Part shown: in pieces, positions 19,501 through 28,389 of the stretch
How positions within the stretch are numbered: position 1 is the first letter of the stretch
How the letters are laid out: the number at the start of each line of letters is the position of its first letter
Origin: CAVUXJ01 sp963814975
Lineage (GTDB): Bacteria > Acidobacteriota > Vicinamibacteria > Vicinamibacterales > CAVVIG01
Direction of reading: 5' to 3'
NCBI GenBank assembly: GCA_963814975.1
Contig: CAWFFB010000014.1
Location: 550,043-614,042, forward strand
DNA: 64,000 bases
Notes under the pieces: generated by a model
Told to the model about the DNA's origin: nothing
Database searches by the model: none
Seen by the model: only the letters and a program-made list of their open reading frames with translations
Made by a program: the position numbers and the translations under genes

Positions 19501-20907
19501 CACGGTGTCGTCGTCCCTCCCGAGGACCGCGTCGATCTCACCATCGACAGCAGTCCGATCGATCTTGGGGTGATCCAGGGCTTCAACGACATGGTGACCG
19601 ACGTCAAGGGCACGCTCGAGGCCCATGTTCGCGTGACCGGCTCGGTCGACGATCCGCACCCGATCGGGGAGATCAGCGTTCGTGATGGGTCCATGACGGT
19701 CGTACCGGTAGGCGTCGTGTACAAGAACATCGTCGGCCGTATCGAACTGCAGCCGGACCGGGTGCACATCGACCAGATCACCGTGCTCGACAATCATGAC
19801 AGCGCGCTGTCGGTGACCGGCGACCTCGCGGCGCATGAGCGGCAGATCGGCGACATGCACATCTACGTGACGGCCGACGATTTCAAGATCATCGACAACA
19901 AGCTCGGCAACGTCCGGATTCACAGCCGGATGGAGGTTGCGGGCGAGCTGCGGGCGCCACGGTTGGAGGGATATCTCGGGCTGACGACGGGGCAGTTGAA
20001 CGTCGACGAGATCGTCGATCTCGCCGGGCCAACACCGTATGCGACCGAGCCGGCCAGTTACGGCGCTGCGCCGGCTACGGCGAGCGAAGCCCCTCCGATG
20101 GGGAGCCTGTTCGATCGCCTTCAACTGGATGTCGAGCTCAGCGTGCCGAACGATCTTGTGGTGAAAGCCGGTAGTCTGGAGCTGCCGGACGCGCCGATCG
20201 GGCTAGGTGCACTGACGGTCACGCTCGGCGGCGACTTCCGCGCCTTGAAAGATCCTGGTGGACGCGTGCGTCTGGCTGGGTCCGTGAATACCGTTCGCGG
20301 AAGCTACGATTTTCAGGGCCGCCGGTTCGAGATTCTGCGCGACGGGTCGATCCGCTTCAACGGCCTGGACGACCTCGATCCGTCGCTCGATATCAGGGCG
20401 CGCCGCATCATCCAGGCGGTTGAGGCGCGCGTGAACGTGCGCGGCACATTGAAGCAGCCGGAAATCGTGCTGAGCAGCGTTCCCCCGCTCGAGCAGGCCG
20501 ACATCCTTTCTCTCATCGTCTTCAATCAGCCGATCAACCAGCTGGGAGAAGGGCAGCAGATCTCGCTGGCCCAGCGCGCCCAGGCCATCGCGACTGGCGC
20601 CGTCGCCGGTCAGCTTGCGATGTCGATTGGGCGGGCGCTGAACCTCGACACCTTCGAGATCGACGTTGCCCCTCAGGGAGGCGGCGGTCCGGCGCTCACG
20701 GTTGGTCAGCAGCTCGGACAGGATCTCTACGTGAAAGTGGAGCAGGGGATTGGTGAACAGGGAACGACCAACTTCATCCTCGAATACGAGCTGACCGACT
20801 GGTTGCGGCTCCAGGCCAACGTGCTGGAGGGCGCCTCGACCCAGCAGTCGATGTTCCGTCGCGCGCAGGGCAGCGGCGCCGATCTGATTTTCTTCTTTAG
20901 TTATTAG
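16525..20907 (+). CDS. tamB: TamB-like translocation/assembly module protein (AsmA-type, DUF490)
   Basis: A 1460-residue, almost uninterrupted protein. An N-terminal membrane anchor (ALIIVLTLIVGAAAAAIVVI) is followed by NQPVLYLRREGDAWSI, typical of AsmA/TamB starts, then a very long beta-rich periplasmic region with repeated turns of the bridge-like type, and the C-terminal TamB domain (SLIVFNQPINQLGEGQQISL, GQQLGQDLYVKVEQGIGEQG, EYELTDWLRLQANVLEG, LIFFFSY). TamB-like proteins span the periplasm and carry lipids or assist barrel assembly together with an Omp85 partner, here the preceding gene. Between about 16730 and 16800 the sequence reads correctly only in another frame (VGISLDGSEVVSVKDL), so two compensating indels are hidden there. 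Confidence 0.92.
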   Translation: MKRFVHALIIVLTLIVGAAAAAIVVIQTAWFKNWLRGYIVREANRYLNGQLSIERLGGNLFFGVELEGGRHLAGRQRSRVGQGSRLDYSIFELDLEGAVVDEIRLNQPVLYLRREGDAWSIARLVKKQENEADRQGPASPIAIGAIGISDASIVVDDPVGTSGVDVPDRIDRLDAQLSFEYQPVHFSIEINHASFRGTDPAIGLNSLSGGIAVRDDTVYLERISLRTEESSVQVAGAIQHYLAKPILNLQISSDKLSVPEIARVLPALAGVRLQPAFELKIAGPAEALDLEMNARSSAGDVAGKFVADVAMPGQSVRGALSVRHLNLAPIVNDARQRTDLTADARLDLRAQRFSDLESMRGTVSVNAPRLVASGYSAQNVKVDARVDGRRIEGRGQAAAYGTAATAEGRLTLPKGSAPLAYDLRGRARHLDLRRLPTQFGVPPVETNVDAAYHVRGTEPVGRSGARVVEGDLRFGDSTVAGARIASGSTAQFSIRGEDLAYQADATVASLDLQRLGRDFKVPALEADRFTSDLNGHVQANGRGRAVKDLQVTATGTLSDSTILGGRVPQMSFDVASTSETAHIKANGAFAGFDPAVLSGRPAMKGSVAGSLDVDATIEGLSAGVTPDNVNGRARVTLESSTIGGLAIDRAILDGDYRDRSGEIRQLDIAGRELNAKASGTLTLKDTGESNLAFEADSPNLEELGKLVNVPVSGLARTGGTVTGNGAAFRASGTLTGSGLKYGDTGALALSTSYTARVPDLDMARAEITAETKATFVTVAGQEINELTAKTTYASQHVEFDATARQPQRSLSAVGSMLLHPDHREVHLQQTTLETQGLSWQMAPASQATVQYSDDAIVVRDLELVSGDQQISADGTFGRPDDALRITLRNVDLAAVDALLLRPPQFKGRVDATGTVSGTRQALEGNAKFQVNMGSFRDFQYETFAGTVGYNGRGLTVDTKLQQNATQWLTAKGYVPQALFTLRERPLTASSSSHGVVVPPEDRVDLTIDSSPIDLGVIQGFNDMVTDVKGTLEAHVRVTGSVDDPHPIGEISVRDGSMTVVPVGVVYKNIVGRIELQPDRVHIDQITVLDNHDSALSVTGDLAAHERQIGDMHIYVTADDFKIIDNKLGNVRIHSRMEVAGELRAPRLEGYLGLTTGQLNVDEIVDLAGPTPYATEPASYGAAPATASEAPPMGSLFDRLQLDVELSVPNDLVVKAGSLELPDAPIGLGALTVTLGGDFRALKDPGGRVRLAGSVNTVRGSYDFQGRRFEILRDGSIRFNGLDDLDPSLDIRARRIIQAVEARVNVRGTLKQPEIVLSSVPPLEQADILSLIVFNQPINQLGEGQQISLAQRAQAIATGAVAGQLAMSIGRALNLDTFEIDVAPQGGGGPALTVGQQLGQDLYVKVEQGIGEQGTTNFILEYELTDWLRLQANVLEGASTQQSMFRRAQGSGADLIFFFSY

Positions 20908-20958
20908 TGTCCGGATCTGGCTCGTGTTTTCTCGGCTGCCCTTCGGGATCTTGGGTGT

Positions 20959-23004
20959 TCAGCCGATTGCGAGCGACGCGACCTGGACGCGGGCGTCGTT
21001 GAAGCACGCGCCCCCACCCAGATCGGTGAGCGTATCCGGCACGAGCGCTGTCGCCGTGAACCCATTTCGCGTGCTGCGCCGCCACAGGCCCTTGGGCAGG
21101 CTGACGGTGCCAGGCGGAACAATCGGGGCGATGGCGAGCGTGCAGTGCACCTCCCCAAGATCGTTGAACACTCGAACCAGGTCGGTGTCGGCCAGGCCGC
21201 GTGCCGAGGCGTCGCTCGGATGCATGGCGAGCTTGACGTCGGGACGCGGCAGCTCGCCGAGCGTCGAGCTGATGGTTCGCTCGCTCGCAGGGGAGATGAG
21301 CGTCAGCGGATAGCGATCGCTGGCTGGATCCGGCTGGTAACGGTAGAGGCCTGCCGGCGCAGTCGATTCGAGCGCCGCCGGAAACAGATCGATCCTGCGG
21401 TCCGGGGTGTTCGGGAAAACGTCGACGAACTGTATCGGCGCGAGGCCACAGGCCGGCGCAGGCCGTGCGCCGGCGCGCAGATCCTCGCCGATCGTCCCTG
21501 GCAGCGACTCGAGCACGCCAACGAGCAGGTCCAGCTCGCCGGACGGTTCTCCGCCGCCGAGCACTCCGAGCCGGGCGCAGAGCTCACCAAACACGTCGGC
21601 GTTGGTCCGCGATTCGCCGACCACGTCGACTACAGGCAGTACGAGGTCGAGGTTGATGGGCCCGTACGCGCGCGCGAAATCGTAGCCCTCGAGGAACGTC
21701 GTCGCGGGCAGCACGATGTCGGCGTACAGCGCCGTATCGGTCATCACCTGGTCGAACACGACGGTGAACAGGTCTTCGCGTTCGAGGCCGCGAAGGATCT
21801 GTCTCTGATCGGGCACGGTTGCCGCGGGATTACAGTTGTAGACGAACAGCACCCTGACCGGCGGGTCGCCATACTCGGTGAGCGCGCGCCCGAGATGGTT
21901 CATGTTGACAAGGCGGGTGTCGGGCTCCGGCGCATCGATCCAGGTCCGATCGATGTTCCAGGAGGCCGAGTTGCTCATCGAATAGCCGCCTCCGCGCACC
22001 CCGAACTTTCCGCCGACGGCGGGTAGCGCGAGCACCGCCATGGCCGCGTTGCCGCCGTTGCGGTTTCGTTCAAGGCCCCATCCGCACCGCACCAGCGCCG
22101 GCGAGTGTGTCGCGTACAGCGCCGCCACGCGCTCGAGCGCGGCGGCCTCCACGCCGGCAACGGACGCGGCATGGGCCATCGTCCACTCCTCGGCGCGCTC
22201 ACGCAGCTGATCCGCGCCCCTGGCGTGCTGGTGCAGAAACGCCTCCGCGGCGTGGCCGTTCGCGAACAGATACCGGTGAATCGCCAGTGCGACGGCCACG
22301 TCGGTGCCGGGCTTGACCGGCAGGTGTACATCGGCCGATCGTGCGAGCGGCGTCGACCGGGGATCGATGACGACGAGCTTCGCGCCGCGTTTCTGCGCCT
22401 CGCGCACATAGGGCACGAGGTGAATGCCGGACGTCGAGGGGTTGACGCCCCACAGGATGATGAGCGCGGCTTCCGGATAGTCCTGATAGGTGACCGACGC
22501 CATCTTGCCGTAAAGCGCCATGTTGGCCGCGCCGGTCGGCGCCGCGCACACTGTACGCGCCAGCCTCGACGTGCCGAAACGACGCCACAGTGTTGCGTCG
22601 AAGTTGTCCTGCGTGAGCAGCCCGTTCGATCCGCCGTAAGAGTACGGAAGGATGGAGGCCCCGCCCGAGTCGGCCTTTGCGCGCCGCATGCGATCGGCGA
22701 TGTGCTCGAGCGCCTCGTCCCACGAGATCCGCTTGAACTTGCCCTCGCCTTTGCGGCCTTTCCGGATCGCAGGATACAGGAGACGATCCGGACCGTACAA
22801 GCGATCGCCGAACTTCCGGACCTTTGCGCAGATGAATCCGTCGGTCACGGGATTCTTGTGCGACCCGTCAATCTCAATCACCCGGCCGCGCTGGACCGTC
22901 ACCGTGAGGCTGCACGCGTCCGGGCAGTCGAGCGGGCAGGCGGTTTCGACCGCTGAAGTCGGTCCGCCGAGCGCCGCTTCGCGCGAGCCTTGCGGGGAGG
23001 ACAT
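20959..23004 (-). CDS. Molybdopterin-dependent oxidoreductase with [4Fe-4S] motif
   Basis: An intact 681-residue member of the DMSO reductase superfamily. The N-terminal cluster motif is CPLDCPDAC with a fourth Cys in DGFICAKV. The molybdopterin folds follow: RISWDEALEHIADRM, SYGGSNGLLTQDNFD, ALIILWGVNPSTSGIHLVP, KLVVIDPRSTPLARSADVHL, VRVLFVYNCNPAATVPDQ, and the C-terminal cap domain (VKLAMHPSDASARGLADTDL, GGACFNDARVQV). There is no twin-arginine signal, so it is probably cytoplasmic. The electron donor or acceptor and the substrate are unknown; close relatives are annotated only as molybdopterin oxidoreductases. No partner subunits lie nearby. A TATCGT box six bases before the ATG suggests leaderless transcription. 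Confidence 0.9.
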   Translation of the reverse strand: MSSPQGSREAALGGPTSAVETACPLDCPDACSLTVTVQRGRVIEIDGSHKNPVTDGFICAKVRKFGDRLYGPDRLLYPAIRKGRKGEGKFKRISWDEALEHIADRMRRAKADSGGASILPYSYGGSNGLLTQDNFDATLWRRFGTSRLARTVCAAPTGAANMALYGKMASVTYQDYPEAALIILWGVNPSTSGIHLVPYVREAQKRGAKLVVIDPRSTPLARSADVHLPVKPGTDVAVALAIHRYLFANGHAAEAFLHQHARGADQLRERAEEWTMAHAASVAGVEAAALERVAALYATHSPALVRCGWGLERNRNGGNAAMAVLALPAVGGKFGVRGGGYSMSNSASWNIDRTWIDAPEPDTRLVNMNHLGRALTEYGDPPVRVLFVYNCNPAATVPDQRQILRGLEREDLFTVVFDQVMTDTALYADIVLPATTFLEGYDFARAYGPINLDLVLPVVDVVGESRTNADVFGELCARLGVLGGGEPSGELDLLVGVLESLPGTIGEDLRAGARPAPACGLAPIQFVDVFPNTPDRRIDLFPAALESTAPAGLYRYQPDPASDRYPLTLISPASERTISSTLGELPRPDVKLAMHPSDASARGLADTDLVRVFNDLGEVHCTLAIAPIVPPGTVSLPKGLWRRSTRNGFTATALVPDTLTDLGGGACFNDARVQVASLAIG

Positions 23005-23010
23005 GAAGTA

Positions 23011-23016
23011 ACGATA
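23011..23016 (-). promoter_or_regulatory. Putative -10 element (TATCGT) for leaderless molybdopterin oxidoreductase gene
   Basis: On the minus strand TATCGT is followed by six bases and the ATG at 23004; no ribosome binding site is present. Confidence 0.45.
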
Positions 23017-23210
23017 GCACGTACGGATTCGCGCACCGGCCCTGCGGCCTCAGCGGAAATTCCCGTACGGCGTGTCCGGCTTCCAGCTTTGGCGAAGGCT
23101 GGTCGGCGCGGCTTATCGTGGCGCACCTTCGCGCGCGCAGGCGGCAACCGGCCCGTGACCGCCGCCTGGACCACGGACGCTCCGTCCATCGATGCGGGAC
23201 ACGAGCGCGC

Positions 23211-23573
23211 TCAACGGGCAGGGTCGGGTACGAGTATCGAGAGGATCGTGCTGACGATGCTCACGACGAGTGCGCCCCAGAAGGCCGCCCAGAAGCCGGC
23301 GACGTGGAAGCCCAGCCCGAGAGCCGAGGACAGACTACTCGTCAACCAGAGCATCAGGCCGTTGACGACGAGAGCGAAGAGGCCCAGCGTGAGGATGATC
23401 AAGGGAAAGGTGAGGATCTTCGCGACGGGCCGGATCACGGCGTTGACGACGCCGAACACGAACGCCACGCCCAGAAACGGCAGCAAGCTTCCCGTGAACG
23501 TGACCCCCGGCACGACCCACGTCGCAACCCAGAGTGCTGCGGCGTTGATCAGCAGTCGGAGGAGAAAAGACAT
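23211..23573 (-). CDS. Phage holin family (four-helix) membrane protein
   Basis: A 120-residue protein with four predicted membrane helices: LLINAAALWVATWVVPG, SLLPFLGVAFVFGVVNAVI, TFPLIILTLGLFALVVNGLM and FWAAFWGALVVSIVSTIL. The pattern GVxFxGxxxFxGVxxVFGxVNAxIRPV is the signature of the mycobacterial-type phage holin family, which is widespread on bacterial chromosomes outside prophages and has no proven holin role there. It stands alone, with a TAGCAT box five bases before its ATG. No phage genes are nearby. Confidence 0.87.
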   Translation of the reverse strand: MSFLLRLLINAAALWVATWVVPGVTFTGSLLPFLGVAFVFGVVNAVIRPVAKILTFPLIILTLGLFALVVNGLMLWLTSSLSSALGLGFHVAGFWAAFWGALVVSIVSTILSILVPDPAR

Positions 23574-23578
23574 GGGTC

Positions 23579-23584
23579 ATGCTA
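23579..23584 (-). promoter_or_regulatory. Putative -10 element (TAGCAT) for the holin-family gene
   Basis: On the minus strand TAGCAT is followed by five bases and the ATG at 23573. Confidence 0.4.
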
Positions 23585-23669
23585 ACACCGGGCAGTCCCG
23601 AAGCGTATCGCCATGAGCGTCTCAGGATGTATGCTATGCGCAGCTTCCGGACACTCTGCAGGAGGATCT

Positions 23670-24970
23670 ATGCGCCGAATGAGGATGGAATCATGCCGCG
23701 TGGCCCTCGTCGCCGGTCTGTTGTCGCTTGGCTCATTGCTTGCGCGCCTGTTCGGCGCCGGCTCCGGAACAGGCGCCGGCCGCGACAGGCGTGACGGTGT
23801 TCGAGGGGGCGCGGCTGATTGTGGGTGATGACAGTGCGCCCATCGAGAACGCCGCATTCATCGTCGACAACGGCCGTTTCGGCCCGGTCGGCAAGACCGG
23901 TGAGGTGCAGGCGCCCGCGGGCGCGGCTCGCGTGGACCTGGCCGGCAAGACCGTCATGCCGGCGATTGTCGACACTCACACGCATGTCCCCGTCATGCGA
24001 GACGGGCTCATCGACCTCCTGGAGCGCAAAGCGGTACTGGGGAGTCGGCGCGATCCTGAGCATGGGCCAGGACACGGGTGATGTGGCGTTCCAGGTGCGT
24101 GAAGAGACGATCCCCGGTGCCGCGCGGTTTCGTACCGCCGGGCGCGGGATCACGATGCCGGAGAAGGGGCGCACCGAGGCTCCGTACTGGGTCACGACCG
24201 AGGCCGAGGCGCGGAAAGCGGTGCAGGAACTCGCTGCCAGGAAGGTCGACATCGTCAAGATCTGGGTCGACGACCGCGACGACAAGTTCAAGAAGCTGAC
24301 TCCGGCCCTGTATGGAGCGATCATCGACGAGGCCCACAAGAGCGGGCTCCGCGTCACCGCCCACATCTTCGATCTCGATGATGCGAAGGGACTCCTGAAG
24401 GCGGGGATCGATGCGTTCGCTCACAGCGTGCGTGACAAGGATATCGATGAGGAAGGCCTCGCGATGTTCAAGCAGCACCCGAACCTGGTCGTCGATCCGA
24501 ATCTTCCGGATCGAGGCGTGGCGGTGGACCTGAGCTGGCTGAGCGAGGCGGTCCCCGCTGAAGAGCTGAAGAAACTGCAGAGCGAGGCGACCGACCGGCC
24601 GGAGGCCCAGAAGGCCTACGGGATCCAGGCCCGCAATCTGGCCAAAATCAATGCAGCGGGAGTGAAGATCGTGCTCGGAACGGACGGCAACGTCCCATGG
24701 GCGCACCATCTCGAGATGGCGGACATGGTGGCGGCGGGGATGACGCCGGCTCAGGTCATTACGGCCTCGACACGCGATGCCGCCGAGTTCATGCGTATGA
24801 CGGACATAGGAACTGTGGCGGCAGGGAAGAGCGCCGACTTCCTCGTGCTCGACGCCAATCCGCTGGACGACATCACGAACACCAGGCGAATCTCGAACGT
24901 CTACTTGCGTGGCACCGCGGTCGATCGCGCTGCGATGCGGTCGCGGTGGACCAGTCGGTCCACACAGTAA
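23670..24970 (+). CDS. Exported amidohydrolase family protein (two frameshifts)
   Basis: About 430 residues. ATG 23670 is preceded by AGGAGG. A signal peptide (CRVALVAGLLSLGSLLA) is followed by the small beta domain (VTVFEGARLIVGDDSAPIEN, VDLAGKTVMPAIVD) and the amidohydrolase barrel. Visible metal ligands are the HxH in DTHTHVPVMRDG, Lys/His positions in VDIVKIWVDD, LRVTAHIFD and AFAHSV, and the Asp in VLGTDGNVPWAHHLEM. The closing motif is TVAAGKSADFLVLDANPLDD. Breaks near 23750 and 24035 are each repaired by dropping one base. Relatives act as imidazolonepropionase- or prolidase-like hydrolases; the substrate here is unknown. It converges with the LysM gene across a stem-loop. Confidence 0.87.
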
Positions 24971-24994
24971 CGTCTCACGCCTTGGGGAAGCTGC

Positions 24995-25021
24995 GGCCGC
25001 CGGCGTGAACCGCCGGCGGCC
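24995..25021. terminator. Stem-loop between convergent genes
   Basis: A perfect 11-base stem, ggccgccggcg and its complement, with a five-base loop (tgaac). It lies between the amidohydrolase stop and the LysM stop. A loose T-rich stretch (25031-25037) follows on the plus strand. It probably stops transcription from one or both sides. Confidence 0.55.
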
Positions 25022-25030
25022 ACAGACGCC

Positions 25031-25426
25031 TTATTTTTGGACCTGATTCGGAATCTTCAGGACCTGTCCCGGCTTGATCTGGTCGGGGTCTGACAGCTGG
25101 TCCCGGTTTGCGTTGTAGATGTCCATGTAGGCGTTCGCGTCGCCGAGAAACTGCTTGGCGATCTTGCTCAGCGTATCGCCGGTTTTCACGGTATACGTGT
25201 TCTGCTCTGCCGTGACCGAACGCTGCCCCGACGCCTTGATGTTGGCGACCACCTCCTGCTGCCAGGCAGGCACGGTCTTAATCGCGTCCCAGATCTGGTT
25301 GGCTTCGTCCTGCGTCTGGGTCGTCCCGGTGAAGTACAGCTTACCGTCGCGCTCCTCCGCCGAGCCTTCCATGCGGAGGTTCTTCGCTGTCTGAATCGCA
25401 TGGGCGTATTTGTCTCTCAAGCTCAT
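25031..25426 (-). CDS. BON-like / LysM domain protein (Kbp/YgaU type)
   Basis: A protein of about 131 residues. The first half (DKYAHAIQTAKNLRMEGSAE, LYFTGTTQTQDEANQIWDAI) resembles a BON domain. The second half is a LysM domain: TYTVKTGDTLSKIAKQFLGD, YMDIYNANRDQLSDPDQIKP, GQVLKIPNQ. This arrangement matches the small potassium-binding protein Kbp (YgaU). The start at 25426 is preferred because AAGGGA lies eight bases upstream; earlier in-frame starts up to 25495 would add a poorly conserved extension. There is no signal peptide, so it is probably cytoplasmic. Confidence 0.85.
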   Translation of the reverse strand: MSLRDKYAHAIQTAKNLRMEGSAEERDGKLYFTGTTQTQDEANQIWDAIKTVPAWQQEVVANIKASGQRSVTAEQNTYTVKTGDTLSKIAKQFLGDANAYMDIYNANRDQLSDPDQIKPGQVLKIPNQVQK

Positions 25427-25509
25427 TCTTCCCATCCCTTCCGTGTAATCGGCTCCACTTTCGAGCGTCGACGATGTCGATACGGTGACCTGCACCCGAC
25501 GTGCCGCTA

Positions 25510-25692
25510 CTACTCGGCAGCCTGAGTTTCCTCAACGTTTTCTGAATCCTGCTCGGCTGTACGGTCGCCCTGACCCTCGTGTTCCGGCTCGTCCATTACA
25601 TCGTCCTCGAACGCTTCAGGGGCATAGGTTTGGGTTTCGAACTCAGCGCCTTCCTCTACTTCAGGTTCCAGATCGTCTTCGTGTTCGTCCAT
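25510..25692 (-). CDS. Small acidic protein
   Basis: A 60-residue frame, MDEHEDDLEPEVEEGAEFET at its start, with more than a third Asp/Glu and no hydrophobic segment. A GAGG sequence sits immediately before the ATG, too close for an ideal ribosome binding site. It lies just upstream of the LysM gene in the same direction. I know no family for it. The strong acidic bias is not an obvious by-product of the opposite strand, which carries no gene here, so it may be real. Confidence 0.42.
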   Translation of the reverse strand: MDEHEDDLEPEVEEGAEFETQTYAPEAFEDDVMDEPEHEGQGDRTAEQDSENVEETQAAE

Positions 25693-25793
25693 GCCTCAGG
25701 GCATGCAGCGATCGTGCCCTGCGGGACGCTCCAGCGTTCGAATTGTTTCCACCGGTGGACTTTGACTGCGATGGTCGCAATAATCCTAGTTCG

Positions 25794-27639
25794 ATGCTGT
25801 GCAGGGTTCTCATCACGCTTGTCCTTGCCGCCGCCGGTGGAGCGGCGTCATTTGGCGCGGCAGGGTCCATTCGGTACCGCTTCTCCTTTCCCGAGCCGCA
25901 GCACCGGTGGATGCAGGTCGAGGCCACGTTCGACGAGCTGGGCAGTGGGGCGCTCGAGCTGAGGATGAGCCGTGCCTCGCCGGGCCGGTACGCCCTGCAT
26001 GATTTCGCGAAGAACGTCTACGACGTCCATGCCTTCAGTGCCGACGGACGCGAAATCTCGACGAGCAGGGCGGATCCCTACGGCTGGACCGTCGCCAACC
26101 ACGGCGGCGCCGTCACCGTGAAATACAAGATCTTCGGCGACTACATCGACGGCACGTATCTCGCGGTCGATGCGACGCACGCGCACATCAACATGCCGGC
26201 GGCAATCATGTGGGCGCGCGGCCTCGACGACCGCGCCATCACCGTCTCTTTCGAGCCGCCCGCCGAAAGGCCCTGGCAGGTCGCCACCCAGCTTCACGCG
26301 GGCGCGACCCCCTTCGAATTCACAGCGCCGAATCTTCAGTACCCTGATGGACAGCCCCGCGGAGTTCGGTCCGATTGCGAGCCGACGTTTCGCGGTCGGC
26401 GACCGGACGTTCAGGCTGGCCGTGCATCACACCGGTACCGACGCCGAGCTCGACGGGTTCGTCAAGGACGTCGAGAAGATTGTTCGCGAGGAAGGCGAGA
26501 TCTACGGCGAATATCCGACCTACGAGCCCGGCGATTACACCTTTCTCGCCGAGTATCTGCCCTACGCCGCCGACGACGCGATGGAGCATCGCAACAGCAC
26601 GGTGATGACCTCGTCCGGCTCGTTGCGGAACAACCGCATCGGCCTTCTCGATACCGTGGCGCATGAGTTCTTTCACGGCTGGAACGTCGAACGCATACGC
26701 CCGCAGTCGCTCGAGCCCTTCGACTTCGAGCGCGTCAACATGTCGAGTGAGCTGTGGCTGGCCGAAGGGTTCACCCAGTACTACGGCGCGCTGGTGCTGA
26801 GCCGGGCCGGCCTCGTGGACGTTCGGGGGACCGCGGCGACCCTGGGTGGCCTGGTTGCGAGCGTCATGGTGGGCCCGGCGCGCACCATGCGATCCGCCGA
26901 GGACATGAGCCGGATGGCGGCGTTCACCGACGGCAGCGATGCATTTGACCGGACGAACTGGACGGCTACGTACATTTCCTACTACGACTACGGCGGGGCT
27001 ATCGCGCTCGCGCTCGACCTCACCCTTCGCGACCGGTCGGCTGGCCGGGTGACGCTCGACGACTACATGCGTGCGATGTGGCGCGTGCACGGCAAACCAG
27101 GCGGGAGGCTTCCCGGGTACGTCGATCGGCCATACACCCGCGCGGATGCAGAAGAGCGGCTGGCAGAGGTGAGCGGCGATCCGCGATTTGCCCGCGATTT
27201 CTTCGCGCGCCATGTCGAGGGACATGAGGCGGCCGATTACGCGAAGCTGCTGTCGCGCGCGGGACTCGTCCTGCGCAAGCGCAGCCCCGGACGCGCGTGG
27301 TGGGGCGACATCGCCCTCGACGCTCGGAGCGGCGTGGTGCGAGTCGGGAGCCGACCCCTTCTGGGCACGCCTGTCTATGCCGCTGGTTTGGATCTTGACG
27401 ACCAGATATCGAGTATCGATGGACGACGCATCCTTTCGCCTCAGGAGGTCGCGCCGTTGTTCGAACGTCGCCGGCCGGGTGATACGATCGTGGTGGCCTT
27501 CGTCGATCGCGCTGGCATCGCGAAGACGGCGCGCGTCACGCTCGCGGAGGATCCCCATCTCGAGCTGATCCCGGCCGAATCGGCTGGCGGTGTCCTGACC
27601 GCCGCTCAGAAACGCTTCAGAGAAGGTTGGTTGAATTGA
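25794..27639 (+). CDS. M61 family glycyl aminopeptidase with C-terminal PDZ domain (one frameshift)
   Basis: About 614 residues. A signal peptide (MLCRVLITLVLAAAGGAASF) leads into the N-terminal beta domain (ELRMSRASPGRYALHDFAKN, INMPAAIMWARGLDDRAI). One extra base near 26335 shifts the frame. The catalytic domain carries the zinc motif VAHEFFHGWNVERIRP, and the downstream Glu is in LWLAEGFTQYYG. The C-terminal 90 residues form a PDZ domain (GTPVYAAGLDLDDQISSIDG, RPGDTIVVAF). The family removes N-terminal glycine or acidic residues in the periplasm. The stop codon overlaps the start of the next gene (TGATG), showing coupling. Confidence 0.9.
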
Positions 27640-28226
27640 TGGCTGTCCCCTGGCTTCGGGTGCTGAACGCGGTGCTGGGCATCAACGAGATCGCGCGTAT
27701 CGTGAAAGGGCGCCCTCCCGCCGCCGATGATGATCCCGATCAGCTGGCGGTCAGCGGACCCGGAGGTCCGCTCGAGGCGCGTCTCGCGGGCGTGGTGGTC
27801 GCGGCGCTGAAAGAGGCGTTCGACCGCGATCATCAGCGTCACGAGCTCGAGCGCGAGCAGATCGAGGCCGAGCGGGTGCGGGCCGAGCGCATTCTGCGGA
27901 TCGAGCTGGCGCGGCAGGCCGGCGATCAGGAGATTGGCCGTCTCCGGCTTCTCGCGGGCGTGGCGATGGCAAGCTGGCTCGGCACGTTGTTCTTTTCGGT
28001 ACGCCTGGTCGGCGGGGCGGCGGGAGGGCGCGTCGCCCTCGGCGTCGGCTGGCTCCTGCTCCTCGCGGCGCTCGCCGCCTCGTTCGTCGCCCAGTCCACG
28101 GTGACGCGCGGCCTGAACCGCACCGACGCTCGGGAGTTCGCCTCCTCTGGCCCCGCCGGCGTCCTCGCGCCCTGGCTCCTCGTGTCGGGTCTCGCGGTCA
28201 TCGGACTTGGTGTGCTCTTCGCCTGA
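27639..28226 (+). CDS. Hypothetical membrane protein with coiled-coil region
   Basis: 195 residues. Residues 45-100 are highly charged and helical (FDRDHQRHELEREQIEAERV), a likely coiled coil, followed by three hydrophobic helices (LLAGVAMASWLGTLFFSV, VALGVGWLLLLAALAASFV, LAPWLLVSGLAVIGLGVLF). The start overlaps the stop of the M61 gene, so it is translated from the same transcript. The family is not recognised. A role next to an exported peptidase is plausible but unsupported. Confidence 0.7.
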   Translation: MAVPWLRVLNAVLGINEIARIVKGRPPAADDDPDQLAVSGPGGPLEARLAGVVVAALKEAFDRDHQRHELEREQIEAERVRAERILRIELARQAGDQEIGRLRLLAGVAMASWLGTLFFSVRLVGGAAGGRVALGVGWLLLLAALAASFVAQSTVTRGLNRTDAREFASSGPAGVLAPWLLVSGLAVIGLGVLFA

Positions 28227-28238
28227 CCCGCGACCTGG

Positions 28239-28358
28239 AAAGTCTCAAGCCTCAAGTCTGAAGTCTCAAGAGCAAAGCCGAAAGCTGACAGCGGAGTTGA
28301 AAACTGAAGGCGACAGTGAGTCGAAGCGCCTCCAGTCTGTTGAGCCTTGAGCCTTGCG
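28239..28358. repeat. CTCAAG/CTGAAG word-repeat spacer
   Basis: The spacer reads as a chain of near-copies: agtctcaagcctcaagtctg, then aagtctcaagagc, then gaaagctgacagcgg, then gttgagccttgagccttg. Steps are about 6-8 bases, and both strands of the word (CTCAAG and CTTGAG) occur. Convergent gene ends flank it. Confidence 0.65.
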
Positions 28359-28389
28359 GTATCTGCGGTTTGACCTGTTGTTCCGCAAC

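Noticed and set aside
23211..23573. Prophage, suggested by the holin-family gene
   Set aside because: There is no integrase, lysin, portal or tail gene near it, and this family is common on chromosomes without phage.
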